Shown piece by piece: positions 52,022 through 61,091 of a stretch of 64,000 nt of DNA. Position numbers and translations under genes: made by a program. The notes beneath the pieces were generated by a model. That model was not told the DNA's origin. It did no database searches and was given only the letters and a program-made list of their open reading frames with translations. Source of the DNA: Microbulbifer rhizosphaerae (GTDB lineage Bacteria > Pseudomonadota > Gammaproteobacteria > Pseudomonadales > Cellvibrionaceae). Each line of letters opens with the position of its first letter. Positions within the stretch are counted from its first letter, which is position 1. The stretch lies in contig NZ_JACHWZ010000012.1 in assembly GCF_014191725.1 (NCBI RefSeq), positions 1-64,000 on the forward strand. Reading direction: 5' to 3'.

Positions 52022-52732
52022 TTATACATTGAGCGCTTGCGCGGCTCGGTTATTTTCTTGTGCCTGGGGCTTCGGCAACCCTTGCTGGTAGAGGGCAATG
52101 GCCTCATCGACGGTATCGAAAACCTGCAGGCCATCCGGCCCCAGGTAAATTCCGATATCGCAGTTCTTTTTCAGTTGCGGCATTGCATGAGCGACGATGA
52201 TGAAGTTGGCCGTCTTGCGCTTTTCGGCGATAACCTGCTCACACTTGTGCTTGAAATGCGCGTCCCCCACCGACATCACCTCGTCCACCAGGTAACAATC
52301 AAAATCCACTGCAATACTCAGGCCGAAAGCAAGGCGCGAGCGCATACCGGAGGAGTAAGTTTTTACCGGCGCGTCGAAGTAATCACCGATTTCGGCGAAA
52401 TCCTGTACCTTGTCCAACACCTTGCGGCGGCTCGCTCCCCAGATCCCGTGCAGGCCGCACACGAAAGCGGCGTTCTCGCGCCCGGTCATGCTGCCCTGGA
52501 AACCACCGGCAAGGCCCATGGGCCAGGAGATACGCTGGTCGGTGATCACCCTCCCGTAATCCGGGTAGTCGATGCCGCCCATAATACGCAGCAGCGTCGA
52601 CTTGCCGGCGCCGTTGCGGCCGAGGATGCCGATGTTCTTCCCCTCCGGAAAAATCGCATTTACATCCTTGAACAGCACCTTGCGGCCCCGTGGCGTACGA
52701 AACGACTTGGTGAGATTCCTCAGCTCGATCAT
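52022..52732 (-). CDS. kpsT: capsule ABC transporter ATPase
   Basis: The ATPase of the KpsMT exporter, 236 residues. Walker A GILGRNGAGKSTLLR, Q-loop region GLAGGFQGSMTGREN, signature TYSSGMRSRLAFGLS and Walker B DCYLVDEVMSVGD are all present, with the switch His in IIVAHAM. ATG at 52732 overlaps the kpsM stop (ATGA), the usual tight coupling of these subunits. Confidence 0.96.
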   Translation of the reverse strand: MIELRNLTKSFRTPRGRKVLFKDVNAIFPEGKNIGILGRNGAGKSTLLRIMGGIDYPDYGRVITDQRISWPMGLAGGFQGSMTGRENAAFVCGLHGIWGASRRKVLDKVQDFAEIGDYFDAPVKTYSSGMRSRLAFGLSIAVDFDCYLVDEVMSVGDAHFKHKCEQVIAEKRKTANFIIVAHAMPQLKKNCDIGIYLGPDGLQVFDTVDEAIALYQQGLPKPQAQENNRAAQALNV

Positions 52733-53520
52733 TGGCTGCGCACCAGGTCGCGCCACTGGCTGCGGTAGACCAGCAGGCCGAAGCCGAGCATGCCCAGGGA
52801 GCAGAAGGCGAAATAACCCAGGTTGGCAAACAGACCGTGGTAGCTGGCGAACAGCCCCTCGCGGGTCAGCTCCACCATGTGCAGCAGCGGGTTCCAGGAT
52901 AGATAGGGGTGATACTCCTCGGGGATCTGTTCCAGGGAGAAGAAGACCCCGGACATAAAGTACAGCGGCCGCTGGATCATAGGGCCGAACTTGGCCGCCT
53001 CCGGGTACTTCTCCCCGGCCACGCACAGGGCCAGGCTCAGGCCGAGGCAGAAACACAGGTAGAGCACGTTTACCGCCACCAGCAGCAGGAAGTTGTTAAA
53101 GGTGGTCGATACGCCGAACCAGGCCAGTATCCCCAGCAACGCCACCATACTGAACAGGTAGATGGCAAATTCCAGCAGCACCCGCGTCACCACCGCATCG
53201 AATGGGCGCAGCTGACGGTAGTTGAACAGGCCGCGGTTGGATTCCACTGCCGCCAGGGACTTGGTAAAACTGTGGGAGAAAAACAGGAAAGGGGCGATGC
53301 CTGCGAGCATGAATAGCGTGGTGGGGATGCCGGGGTAGAACTCCCGCCCCATAAAGCTGAAGATCGCGGCCAGCAGCATGATGTGCATGGCCGGCTCAAG
53401 CAAAACCCAGGCATAGCCCAGCCGCCACTTGCCGAAGCGGGTTTTCATTTCGCGAACCAACAGCGAGTGGATGACATCGCGCTGGATCTGCCAGGGGTTG
53501 CGTTGAATCGTTGGGTTCAT
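52729..53520 (-). CDS. kpsM: capsule ABC transporter permease
   Basis: The ABC-2 type permease of the capsule exporter, 263 residues with six membrane helices (from about 30 to 255). RDVIHSLLVREMKTRFGKWR and LGYAWVLLEPAMHIM are characteristic of KpsM/Wzm. GVFFSLEQIPEEYHPYLSWN is the conserved ABC-2 signature. ATG at 53520 is preferred over an upstream extension. It is the first gene of the capsule run, with 220 AT-rich bases before it that must hold the main promoter; a TATACA on the minus strand near 53540 is a -10 candidate. I see no JUMPstart/ops element. Confidence 0.95.
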   Translation of the reverse strand: MNPTIQRNPWQIQRDVIHSLLVREMKTRFGKWRLGYAWVLLEPAMHIMLLAAIFSFMGREFYPGIPTTLFMLAGIAPFLFFSHSFTKSLAAVESNRGLFNYRQLRPFDAVVTRVLLEFAIYLFSMVALLGILAWFGVSTTFNNFLLLVAVNVLYLCFCLGLSLALCVAGEKYPEAAKFGPMIQRPLYFMSGVFFSLEQIPEEYHPYLSWNPLLHMVELTREGLFASYHGLFANLGYFAFCSLGMLGFGLLVYRSQWRDLVRSQ

Positions 53521-53742
53521 GTAGGGAGAGTGATTTTTTGTATAAAAAATTTTCTGTGTTGCACAGCGGAATGCTGCAAAATGCCTGCCTAACAAATCAT
53601 CATCTTGTGATTCTAATCAAACTCCACATGTGGAGCACCCGCCATTTCATTACACGCCATTACACAAATGATCGATTTTCAAACGATTCCGCCGAAACCG
53701 ACTGCACTGTCCTGGCTGCCGTGTATTGATTCGCCCCAAATA

Positions 53743-53780
53743 CGCAAAAGGCCGCACCCTTTCGGGTGCGGCCTTTTGCG
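53743..53780. terminator. bidirectional terminator after tRNA-Ala
   Basis: CGCAAAAGGCCGCACCC pairs perfectly with GGGTGCGGCCTTTTGCG around a TTTC loop. A GC stem flanked by A and T runs works in both directions. It ends the gltX/tRNA side and insulates the capsule promoter. Confidence 0.85.
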
Positions 53781-53784
53781 TATT

Positions 53785-53860
53785 TGGTGGAGCTAAGCGG
53801 GATCGAACCGCTGACCTCAACACTGCCAGTGTTGCGCTCTCCCAGCTGAGCTATAGCCCC
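53785..53860 (-). tRNA. tRNA-Ala (GGC)
   Basis: On the minus strand a complete cloverleaf of 76 bases can be folded. The acceptor is GGGGCTA/TAGCTCC with an A discriminator and encoded CCA. The D arm is GCTCAGCTGGGAGAGC. The anticodon stem CAACA/TGTTG has loop CTGGCAG, giving anticodon GGC. The T arm contains GGTTCGATCC. The G3:U70 wobble pair that identifies tRNA-Ala is present. gltX lies upstream on the same strand, a common gammaproteobacterial neighbour. Confidence 0.97.
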
Positions 53861-54042
53861 AAATTTGGTGTGCTTTCCGTCGAAAGCGGGGCGCATTCTA
53901 ACACCGGGCGCGGGGCTGTCAACCGGAAAAAATAACTTTTTAATCAAGCAGTTAGCGACCGGGCGGCCAGTTCCGGACAGGGCGACCGGACCTCGGCCTG
54001 CGCCGGGGTGGTGCAGGTTGGGTTGTGATCGCCCCAACTGGG

Positions 54043-55518
54043 TCAGGCTAGTGCTGCGTATTCCTTCTCCCAGCGCTTCAGCACCTTCTTGCCGGCGCCG
54101 CCGAGCGCCTCCACCGCATGGCGCAGGCGCGCGCGGCTGAGGTCGGGGCCCAACAGCACCATGGCATCCATGACCGAGAAGGAGGCGGTGGTCCCACTGA
54201 TGGCTACAAACAGCGGTGCGTTGAAGTCCTTCAGCTTGATCTCCATGGCGGTGGCCAGGGATTTCACCTGCTCGAAGATGCCGTCGCGGTCCCAGGTCCT
54301 GAGCGCCTCCAGGCGCCAGAGGGTGAACTGCAGCAGCTTTTTCTGCTCGTCCGGCTCCAGCTTGTTGCCGCTGAAGTCGGCCTCGGTCAGCGGCAGCGTG
54401 CCGGCGGCGAGGAAGCCGACCAGGGGGGCGAAGTCGCCGAAGGTCTCCATGCGCTCGCGGGCGTGGGGCAGCACCCTGAGCAGGTTCTCGCGGTTGAACA
54501 GCCAGTCGCGCAGGCGGTCCGCCAGTTGTTCGTTCTCCAGTTCGCGGATCCACAGGCCGTTCAGCCAGGACAGTTTCTCCACGTCGAACACCGGTCCGCC
54601 CAGGGAGACCCGGTGGATATCGAAATGTTCGAGCATCTCCTCCAGGGAGAACTTCTCGCGCTCGTCGGGCATGGACCAGCCCATGCGCCCCAGGTAGTTG
54701 AGCAGCGCCTCGGGCATAAAGCCGGCGCGCTGATAATAGAGAATGGAGGTGGGGTTCTTGCGCTTGGACAGTTTGGTCTTGTCCGGGTTGCGGAGCAGCG
54801 GCAGGTGGCAGAGCACCGGCATCACCCAATCGAAGTACTCATACAGCAGCTTGTGCTTGGGGGCGGAATTGATCCACTCCTCGCCGCGCAGCACGTGGGT
54901 GATTTCCATCAGGTGGTCGTCCACCACGTTGGCCAGGTGGTAGGTGGGCATGCCGTCGGATTTGAGCAATATCTGCGCATCTACCTGGGCCCAGTCAATC
55001 TCGATGGGGCCGCGCAGCAGATCTTCCACCATGCAGGTGCCGGTCTCGGGCACGTGCATGCGCACCACATAGGGCTCGCCGGCGGCGCGGCGCCTCTCCA
55101 TCTCTTCCGGCGGCAGCGCCAGGTCGCTGGGCTTGAGGGCGGTGCGACCGGCCTCGCGCAGCTGTTCGCGCAACTGCTCCAGCTCTTCGGCGGTGCGGTA
55201 GCAGTGGAAAGCGTGGCCCTTTTCCACCAGTTCGTCGCAATACTTGCGATAGATATCGCCGCGCTCGCTCTGACGGTAGGGGCCGTGGGGGCCGCCCACA
55301 TCCGGGCCCTCGTCCCAATCCAGGCCCAGCCAGCGCAGGCTGTCGAGAATGGCCTTTTCCGACTCGGGAGTACTGCGCTGCTGGTCGGTATCCTCGATAC
55401 GCAGTACGAACTGGCCGCCCTGGGCGCGGGCGAAGCACTGGTTGAACAGGGCGATATAGGCGGTGCCCACATGGGGGTCGCCGGTGGGAGAGGGTGCGAT
55501 TCGGGTTCTTACGCTCAT
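54043..55518 (-). CDS. gltX: glutamyl-tRNA synthetase
   Basis: A class I synthetase charging tRNA-Glu, 491 residues. [20 protein letters not shown] carries the HIGH-type motif, the connective region follows, and [13 protein letters not shown] is the KMSKS motif (LSKRK). The C-terminal anticodon-binding region begins near residue 310. ATG at 55518 gives the conserved [13 protein letters not shown] start; the 36-codon upstream extension is spurious. GltX is the classical target of HipA, and a hipBA pair sits 21 kb away. Confidence 0.97.
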   Translation of the reverse strand: MSVRTRIAPSPTGDPHVGTAYIALFNQCFARAQGGQFVLRIEDTDQQRSTPESEKAILDSLRWLGLDWDEGPDVGGPHGPYRQSERGDIYRKYCDELVEKGHAFHCYRTAEELEQLREQLREAGRTALKPSDLALPPEEMERRRAAGEPYVVRMHVPETGTCMVEDLLRGPIEIDWAQVDAQILLKSDGMPTYHLANVVDDHLMEITHVLRGEEWINSAPKHKLLYEYFDWVMPVLCHLPLLRNPDKTKLSKRKNPTSILYYQRAGFMPEALLNYLGRMGWSMPDEREKFSLEEMLEHFDIHRVSLGGPVFDVEKLSWLNGLWIRELENEQLADRLRDWLFNRENLLRVLPHARERMETFGDFAPLVGFLAAGTLPLTEADFSGNKLEPDEQKKLLQFTLWRLEALRTWDRDGIFEQVKSLATAMEIKLKDFNAPLFVAISGTTASFSVMDAMVLLGPDLSRARLRHAVEALGGAGKKVLKRWEKEYAALA

Positions 55519-55671
55519 GGCAAACCTGGTTTGGAGGTTGACGGTGATCTTTTCGAGGCGCGGGATTATATCGCCGGAGGAGCATAGGTCACAGGCAAAA
55601 CCTGGCTGTTTAATTTTTGCACACAACCGTTCCCGAGAAAAAATGTGTCATGCAAATCATCACAAATATTT

Positions 55672-55687
55672 TGTGACCAATGTCACA
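55672..55687. promoter_or_regulatory. consensus CRP-type site upstream of the pilin gene
   Basis: TGTGACCAATGTCACA fits TGTGA-N6-TCACA in all ten conserved positions. It lies 128 bases before the major pilin ATG and about 155 bases before gltX on the other strand. TATACA at about 55769 could be a downstream -10, which would put the site at an activating distance, but the start point is not certain. Vfr/CRP control of fimbriae is common. Confidence 0.65.
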
Positions 55688-55814
55688 AGTGAGTATCATT
55701 GCGCCAGTTGTCGCCTGTCTCTTTTTCTCTAAGCAGAAATCCGGGCGCAACGCTATCAAGGGTATCGGGTATACAAAGATCAAAACCCGTACAACAAGAA
55801 CTTGGAGAACCACC

Positions 55815-56366
55815 ATGCGCGCGACACTTCGATTCCTGGCTGCCGCTTCCCTGGCTGCTGTGACTTTTAATAGCTTTGCCGCTACCGACGGCACCGCCGG
55901 CAGCAGCAACTCCAGCGGCAACTTCGATATCACACTCACAGTACCCACCCAAATTATCGTCAAGAACTTTGACGATATGGCTCTGAACACTACTGGTGCC
56001 ACTCTCGGCAACCCGATTGAAGGTGCAGAGGATATCTGTGTCGGCGGTATCGGCTTCGGCAGCTACAGTGTCAGTCTCTCCAGCCAGAACGGTTCCACCG
56101 GCGGCTCTGGTACCGATCCTTTCCAACTGAATGGCGTCGGCCAGAACCTGCCTTATAGCGCCGCCTTTATCAATAACACCAGCAGCACTACCGGTACCGC
56201 CGCCGATACCAACGGCGATATCACCGGCAGCTTTGCCCGCAATGGCAACCTGGATTGCAACACCGACAATGCCCGCGTATTCGTCACCGTCAGTGCCACG
56301 GAGTGGGAGTCAGCAGTGGAAACCAACTACAGCGACACCCTGACGGTCACCGTGACCGCTCTGTAA
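55815..56366 (+). CDS. major fimbrial subunit of a chaperone-usher system
   Basis: A secreted protein of 183 residues. MRATLRFLAAASLAAVTFNS ends in FA, with cleavage before ATDGTAG. The mature part begins with a Ser/Gly/Asn-rich segment and then FDITLTVPTQIIVKNFDD, a probable donor strand. The body is beta-rich with two Cys (EDICVGG, NLDCNTD), and it ends YSDTLTVTVTAL, a strand shared with the two larger subunits downstream. It is the first gene of the operon, and a hairpin separates it from the usher, consistent with higher expression of the pilin. Confidence 0.75.
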   Translation: MRATLRFLAAASLAAVTFNSFAATDGTAGSSNSSGNFDITLTVPTQIIVKNFDDMALNTTGATLGNPIEGAEDICVGGIGFGSYSVSLSSQNGSTGGSGTDPFQLNGVGQNLPYSAAFINNTSSTTGTAADTNGDITGSFARNGNLDCNTDNARVFVTVSATEWESAVETNYSDTLTVTVTAL

Positions 56367-56380
56367 CCAGGCCGGCCCAA

Positions 56381-56401
56381 CCGCCGACAATGTGTCGGCG
56401 G
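56381..56401 (+). promoter_or_regulatory. intergenic hairpin between pilin and usher
   Basis: CCGCCGACA and TGTCGGCGG enclose a short ATG loop, 14 bases after the pilin stop and 13 before the usher ATG. It may protect the pilin mRNA or reduce usher translation, as in other fimbrial operons. Confidence 0.5.
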
Positions 56402-56413
56402 CGCACCATCTCA

Positions 56414-58912
56414 ATGAATCGCGCGCTTGCGGGAGCCCTGCTCGCGCTGGTGCTGTGCGCCCGGAGCGATTTCGGGTTCGCGGCCAGTGCGGCCTTTACG
56501 CTGGATACTGCGGCGCCGGACGGCTTCGCCGATCTGACGGAGGCGCAGCCGCTGGTGGCCGACTTGTACTACGGCGGCCGCGCCATCGGTGCGGCGCAGA
56601 TCACCGTGGATTTGTACACAGTACATTTCAGCGATCCCGCCGCGGTTCTGGAACTGCTGCCCCCCACGCTGGACCCGGAAGGCGTTCTGGCGCAGTTGCG
56701 CCGGCCCCAGCCGCGCAATTCCCACAGGGTGTGCCGCTCGCGCCGGCAGCACGACTGCGGTTTTCTCACCCCGGAGCAGTTCGCGCTGATCTATGACGGC
56801 GACCGCTTTCGTATCGACCTGTTTTTCGCTCCGGCGCTACTGCCCCAGGAGCCGGCCATCGCCGACCCATACCTGCCGGAATCCAGCAGCGGCTTCTCCT
56901 TTATGCAGAACCTCACGGGCACCTGGTCCGGGGTAAGAGCCGACGCCGGCGACTCGCAAACCGCTTCATTGTTCGGCCAGTCGATCCTGAGTTTCGGCGA
57001 GAGCGGCCTGCACAGCCAGTGGTCCGCCACCGACGACGGCAACTCGCAGATAACGCAGCTGCACTTGACCAGGGACTACCGCGGCCGCGCCTGGTCCGCC
57101 GGCCTGATCCAGCCGGCCGGGGGTTTCAGCAGCTTTGTGGCCTCCCCCTACCTCTACGGCCTGGAGTACCGCAGCTCCAACAACAGCCGGCGGGACAACC
57201 GCTACAATCAGGGCGCCCCGCTGGAAATCAATATGCCGGTGCGCGGCCGCGTGGAAGTCTACCGGGACGGCCGCCTGGTCCACAGCGAGCTGCTGGAGGC
57301 CGGAAACCGCCTTCTGGACACATCCAGCCTGCCCAGCGGCGCCTACGAAGTGGAGATTCGCACCTTCGACGAGAGCGGCAGGCCCCTGGCGCAGCGGCGC
57401 GAGTTCTTCGCCAAAGACTCCCAGTTGCCCGCACCCGGCGAGTGGCGCTGGGCAATCCAGGCGGGCAGGCCCGCCCGGTTCGAGCAAACGGAGCTGTTGC
57501 CGGAACAGCAGGACACCTATTTCGCACAGGCCGGTATAGCCCGGCGCCTGTTCGACGACACCGGCCTGTTCGCCAACCTGGCTTCCAGCGATAACCAGCA
57601 GATGGCGGAACTGGGAGCGCGCTGGATCAGCGAATACCTGGAAGTTTCCCCCAGCCTGATCCAGTCCAGCGACGGTCGCAGCGGCCACCGCCTCTACGCC
57701 CTGCTGAAAACCCCATTGTTCAGCCTGAGCCTTTCGGAAACCCGCCTGCAGGAAAGCGACGACACAACCACCGGCTACAGCCCGCTGGGGACCGGCTACA
57801 GCCAGCGCAACGCCGGACTCACCGGCGTCCTGATGGGCGGGCGCCTGTCCCTGCGCTATTCGGAACGGGATCGCAACCTCTATCTCGAGTCCCCCGAATT
57901 CACACTGGACACCGAATACACCGGAGCCACGCAGCTGACAACATTGGAGTACCGCCGCGACTTCTTTCGCAACCACCACTGGCACGGAGACCTGACCCTG
58001 GCCCACAGCGACGCCGACGGCCGGGGGCTCACCACCGCCACCTTCGAGTTTCGCTTCCGCGGCGACCACTGGAACCACAGTGCCCGCCTGCGCGCGGACA
58101 GCGGTCGCGAAGATGGCCAAAACGGCCGAACGGGATTCAACAGCAGCTGGCGCGACGGCGACCGCTGGGCGTCGGAAGTGCACCAGCAGTTTTCCAGCGA
58201 AGTGTCGGCAGACGAATACGCCCTGGGCAGCCGCACCCGCGTCGCCGGCCGCCGCGGCCAGCTCAGCTCCACCCTCGACTACCGCCACAGCGACGCAAAC
58301 GATGGCGGTACCCTCAATTACCTGGGCAGTTTCAGCACCAACCTGATGACCGATGGCGACGCCTTTGCCTGGGGCGGCGAGCGCGCCCTGAACAGCGCGG
58401 TGCTGGTGGATATCGCCGGCGGCGAAGACCAGCAGTTCGAGATACTGGTGGACGGTGTGCGCCGCGGCTACGCCAAAGGCGGTGGCCGCTCCGTGGTCAA
58501 CCTGCCTTCCTTCAAAAGCTACGATATCCAGCTGCGCCCCATGGCGGAAGGTTTTTACGACTATCGGGAAATACAGGATACTGTTACCCTCTACCCGGGG
58601 AATGTGGCTGCCGCCGAGTATGAAATCCGGCCGATAATCCTGGTTCTCGGCCGCCTGATACGCAACGGGGAGCCGGTGGCGCACAGGAAAATTTCCATCG
58701 GCGAATACACCGCGGTTACCGACGAATTCGGCGTTTTCCAAATGGAAGTGTTCAGCGATCCGCAGTTTCTGCGCTCACCGGAAGTGCAATGGGGAGACTG
58801 CCTGGTGCCTTTGCCGGGGCAGACGGGAGGAAAGCACTGGCTGAATTTGGGAGATATTGATTGGGATAAGGCGAATTGCGATACGGAGCGTAACAGTGTT
58901 GCTGCGCGCTAA
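56414..58912 (+). CDS. outer-membrane fimbrial usher (alternative/CS1-like type)
   Basis: The protein has 832 residues with a signal peptide (cleavage near GFAASA). An N-terminal plug-like region, a long stretch of short amphipathic strands (about 160-720) and carboxy-terminal beta-sandwich domains follow. YLYGLEYRSSNNSRRDN, GRVEVYRDGRLVHSELLEAG and YEVEIRTFDESGRPLAQRR mark the plug, and VLGRLIRNGEPVAHRKI, TDEFGVFQMEV and GDCLVPL the C-terminal E-set, resembling CfaC/CooC/TcfC ushers rather than FimD. It should secrete and assemble the neighbouring subunits. The next gene starts 17 bases inside its 3' end. Confidence 0.78.
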   Translation: MNRALAGALLALVLCARSDFGFAASAAFTLDTAAPDGFADLTEAQPLVADLYYGGRAIGAAQITVDLYTVHFSDPAAVLELLPPTLDPEGVLAQLRRPQPRNSHRVCRSRRQHDCGFLTPEQFALIYDGDRFRIDLFFAPALLPQEPAIADPYLPESSSGFSFMQNLTGTWSGVRADAGDSQTASLFGQSILSFGESGLHSQWSATDDGNSQITQLHLTRDYRGRAWSAGLIQPAGGFSSFVASPYLYGLEYRSSNNSRRDNRYNQGAPLEINMPVRGRVEVYRDGRLVHSELLEAGNRLLDTSSLPSGAYEVEIRTFDESGRPLAQRREFFAKDSQLPAPGEWRWAIQAGRPARFEQTELLPEQQDTYFAQAGIARRLFDDTGLFANLASSDNQQMAELGARWISEYLEVSPSLIQSSDGRSGHRLYALLKTPLFSLSLSETRLQESDDTTTGYSPLGTGYSQRNAGLTGVLMGGRLSLRYSERDRNLYLESPEFTLDTEYTGATQLTTLEYRRDFFRNHHWHGDLTLAHSDADGRGLTTATFEFRFRGDHWNHSARLRADSGREDGQNGRTGFNSSWRDGDRWASEVHQQFSSEVSADEYALGSRTRVAGRRGQLSSTLDYRHSDANDGGTLNYLGSFSTNLMTDGDAFAWGGERALNSAVLVDIAGGEDQQFEILVDGVRRGYAKGGGRSVVNLPSFKSYDIQLRPMAEGFYDYREIQDTVTLYPGNVAAAEYEIRPIILVLGRLIRNGEPVAHRKISIGEYTAVTDEFGVFQMEVFSDPQFLRSPEVQWGDCLVPLPGQTGGKHWLNLGDIDWDKANCDTERNSVAAR

Positions 58913-59840
58913 TTCCACACTGCTGGCGCTCGGTTTACTTTGCATCTGGACCTCCGGCACAACAGCACAACCAGGTGATCCCTGTAACACAGACACCTAT
59001 CTCGGCGTTTGTGGATTAACCAACCCCAACGTCTTTACCTACGATTCTCAGTCTCCCGACGTCGGGCAAATTCCATTCAGTGTCCGCAGTTACAACCAAT
59101 TTTTCATTTGGTCTTTCCCCGTTAATTACACAGTAACCGTACAAGGTGCCGCCAACGGAACCAATTTTCTGCTTTCCGCTCCCGGTGGCCAAGCAGCCAT
59201 AAGTATGGATTTTACCGATAGTAACGGCGCAACTTCGGATCTCTTGCCAGATACCCCGAGCGCTGCTTTTCAAGGATCGATCAATGCAGAGCCTGTATTC
59301 ATAGACGTTATCCTGGAGACAAACGGAGCCACTCTATTACCGGACACCTATACCGGAATTTTTCAACTCTCTTTGAATCAACAGGGTTGTCTTGATTGCA
59401 GAAGTATTTCCGATATCGAGTTAATCATTGAGCTCGTGGTCGCCCCTGAAATCCGTATCAGCGGCTTAAGCGATATGGCCATCGATGCCAATCTTACCGG
59501 CCTGACCGAAGCCCAGCAGACTTTCTGCGTCTACAGCCAGGGCGGAGCTCCCTTCGGCATAGCCGCCGGGAGCGCCAATGGCAACGGGAGCTTCCTGCTG
59601 ACGGGCAATGTGGATCAGATCGAATACGAAACCTGGATGGAAAGCCTTTCCTCCGGGGGACCGGAACAACTCACCGAAGGGCAGCCCTCAGCCCTCAGCT
59701 GGTCGGGCAGCCTATGGGATGAGTGCACAGGAAGTGGGGAAAACATGCAGATCAGCATCCGCATTCAGCAGAGTGCTATCACCGACGCTATGGAGAGCAG
59801 TTATACCGACACACTGACATTGACCGTAGAGCTGGACTAG
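58896..59840 (+). CDS. fimbrial minor subunit 1 (two-domain, tip-like)
   Basis: The protein has 314 residues from a GTG at 58896 with GGAG seven bases upstream; no ATG fits. A signal peptide ends GTTAQ. The N-terminal half (GDPCNTDTYLGVCGL, FTYDSQSP) is followed by a C-terminal pilin-like half (IRISGLSDMAIDANLT, QQTFCVYSQGG, YTDTLTLTVELD) related to the major subunit. The organisation fits a tip adhesin or adaptor. It is a paralog of the next gene. Confidence 0.7.
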   Translation: MLLRANSTLLALGLLCIWTSGTTAQPGDPCNTDTYLGVCGLTNPNVFTYDSQSPDVGQIPFSVRSYNQFFIWSFPVNYTVTVQGAANGTNFLLSAPGGQAAISMDFTDSNGATSDLLPDTPSAAFQGSINAEPVFIDVILETNGATLLPDTYTGIFQLSLNQQGCLDCRSISDIELIIELVVAPEIRISGLSDMAIDANLTGLTEAQQTFCVYSQGGAPFGIAAGSANGNGSFLLTGNVDQIEYETWMESLSSGGPEQLTEGQPSALSWSGSLWDECTGSGENMQISIRIQQSAITDAMESSYTDTLTLTVELD

Positions 59841-59850
59841 CCATAGCAGT

Positions 59851-60894
59851 ATGCAGTTTTTGAGACACTTAATTTTACCAGCTCTATTGTGGGCTGTGGC
59901 CGGCACCCCCCTGGCGCAATCCACCAATATGCGCGACTGTGACAACGGCGCAACATCGCCAGCTGATAACAACCCGGAGCGTTTCATCGGTGTGTGCAAC
60001 CTGGAAGACAGCACCAGCGTGTTCACCTACGACAGCACTCCGGGTTACCAGGCTGAAGTGCAATTTACGGTGCGCAGCTGTTCCACTTGGTGGGGAGAAA
60101 CATGTGAGCAGGCTATTCCCTATTCGGTGACCGTTTCGGGCGACGACAATGGTTCCAATTTTATCCTCAGGAGGGATAGAGGTAACGGTAACCAAGCTGT
60201 TGCTGTCAACCTGACGTACGCCAGCGGCGGCAGCAGCGAGCTCCTCTCCCCCGATACGGAAAGCTCCACACGATTTCCCGGCGGCGCCAACGGCCTGCAG
60301 AGACCGGCCAGCCTGACCTTGAGCTTGGTTAACCCCGGCGCCAACCTGCAACCCGGTGCCTATATCGGCAATTTCTACCTCACTATCGACCAATGCGGTT
60401 CCAGCTATACCTGGGGAACAGACCCGGAAATATGTAACGGCCAGAGCAATACCACCCGGCTGATAGACCTTCCCTTCCGTATCGAACTGCATACCCAGGC
60501 ACAAATTCGCATCAGCGGCCTGCAAGACATGGCTCTCACCGCAAACGCAAGCAGCGGCGCCGAAGCCAGCCAGACTTTTTGTGTGAGAGCCAGCGGGGGA
60601 GCGCTGTTTCGTATCAGCGCAGACAGCGCCAGTGGCAACGGGCAATTTCTGCTACAGGGTATCGATCAAGTGGAATATTCGACAACCGTGGAGCACCTGT
60701 CCAGCGGACGGGGAGAAGAACTGACGGAGGGGCTCGTCTCGTCGAACAACTGGCCTTCCTACGCCGACGAAGACTGTCAGAACCTGGGCCAGGAAAATAT
60801 GCAAATCACCATTCGCGTGGCACCGGAAGCTCTTGGGACGGCGCAGGATAGCAGTTATACCGATACCCTGACGCTGACAGTAGAGCTGGAATAG
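59851..60894 (+). CDS. fimbrial minor subunit 2 (paralogous tip-like protein)
   Basis: The protein has 347 residues with a signal peptide (MQFLRHLILPALLWAVAGTP, cleavage near LAQ). It matches the previous gene throughout. The pairs are FIGVCNL with YLGVCGL, VFTYDSTPG with VFTYDSQSP, IRISGLQDMALTANASS with IRISGLSDMAIDANLT, and a shared YTDTLTLTVEL end. It has extra Cys pairs (CSTWWGETC, CGSSYTWGTDPEIC) in the N-terminal half that the first copy lacks, so the variable half may bind a different ligand. Confidence 0.7.
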   Translation: MQFLRHLILPALLWAVAGTPLAQSTNMRDCDNGATSPADNNPERFIGVCNLEDSTSVFTYDSTPGYQAEVQFTVRSCSTWWGETCEQAIPYSVTVSGDDNGSNFILRRDRGNGNQAVAVNLTYASGGSSELLSPDTESSTRFPGGANGLQRPASLTLSLVNPGANLQPGAYIGNFYLTIDQCGSSYTWGTDPEICNGQSNTTRLIDLPFRIELHTQAQIRISGLQDMALTANASSGAEASQTFCVRASGGALFRISADSASGNGQFLLQGIDQVEYSTTVEHLSSGRGEELTEGLVSSNNWPSYADEDCQNLGQENMQITIRVAPEALGTAQDSSYTDTLTLTVELE

Positions 60895-60897
60895 CCT

Positions 60898-61070
60898 TGT
60901 AGGATGGGCAAAGGAGCGCAGCGACGTGCCCATCATCCGGGCTTTGATGGGCACGCTTCGCTTTGCCCATCCTACAGAATTGGAATCACACGCTGTAGGA
61001 GCGGCCGCTGGCCGCGATCGATAGTGGTTTATTTCGCAGATTGATCGCGGCCAACGGCCGCTCCTAACAG
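60898..61070. repeat. dispersed hairpins between convergent fimbrial genes
   Basis: 60898-60976 is a TGTAGGATGGGCAAAGGAGC element repeated inverted, a class common near proteobacterial genes. 60993-61070 is an A-type pair. Together they separate the subunit operon from the convergent chaperone gene. Confidence 0.8.
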
Positions 61071-61091
61071 GTAGAATACCGACCGTGCTGG

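Noticed and set aside
53620-53660. JUMPstart/ops element before kpsM
   Set aside because: GGCGGGTGCTCC on the minus strand departs from GGCGGTAGCGTG at five positions.
53660-54829. 389-codon minus-strand frame crossing the tRNA and gltX
   Set aside because: It runs through the tRNA and terminator and is out of frame with gltX.
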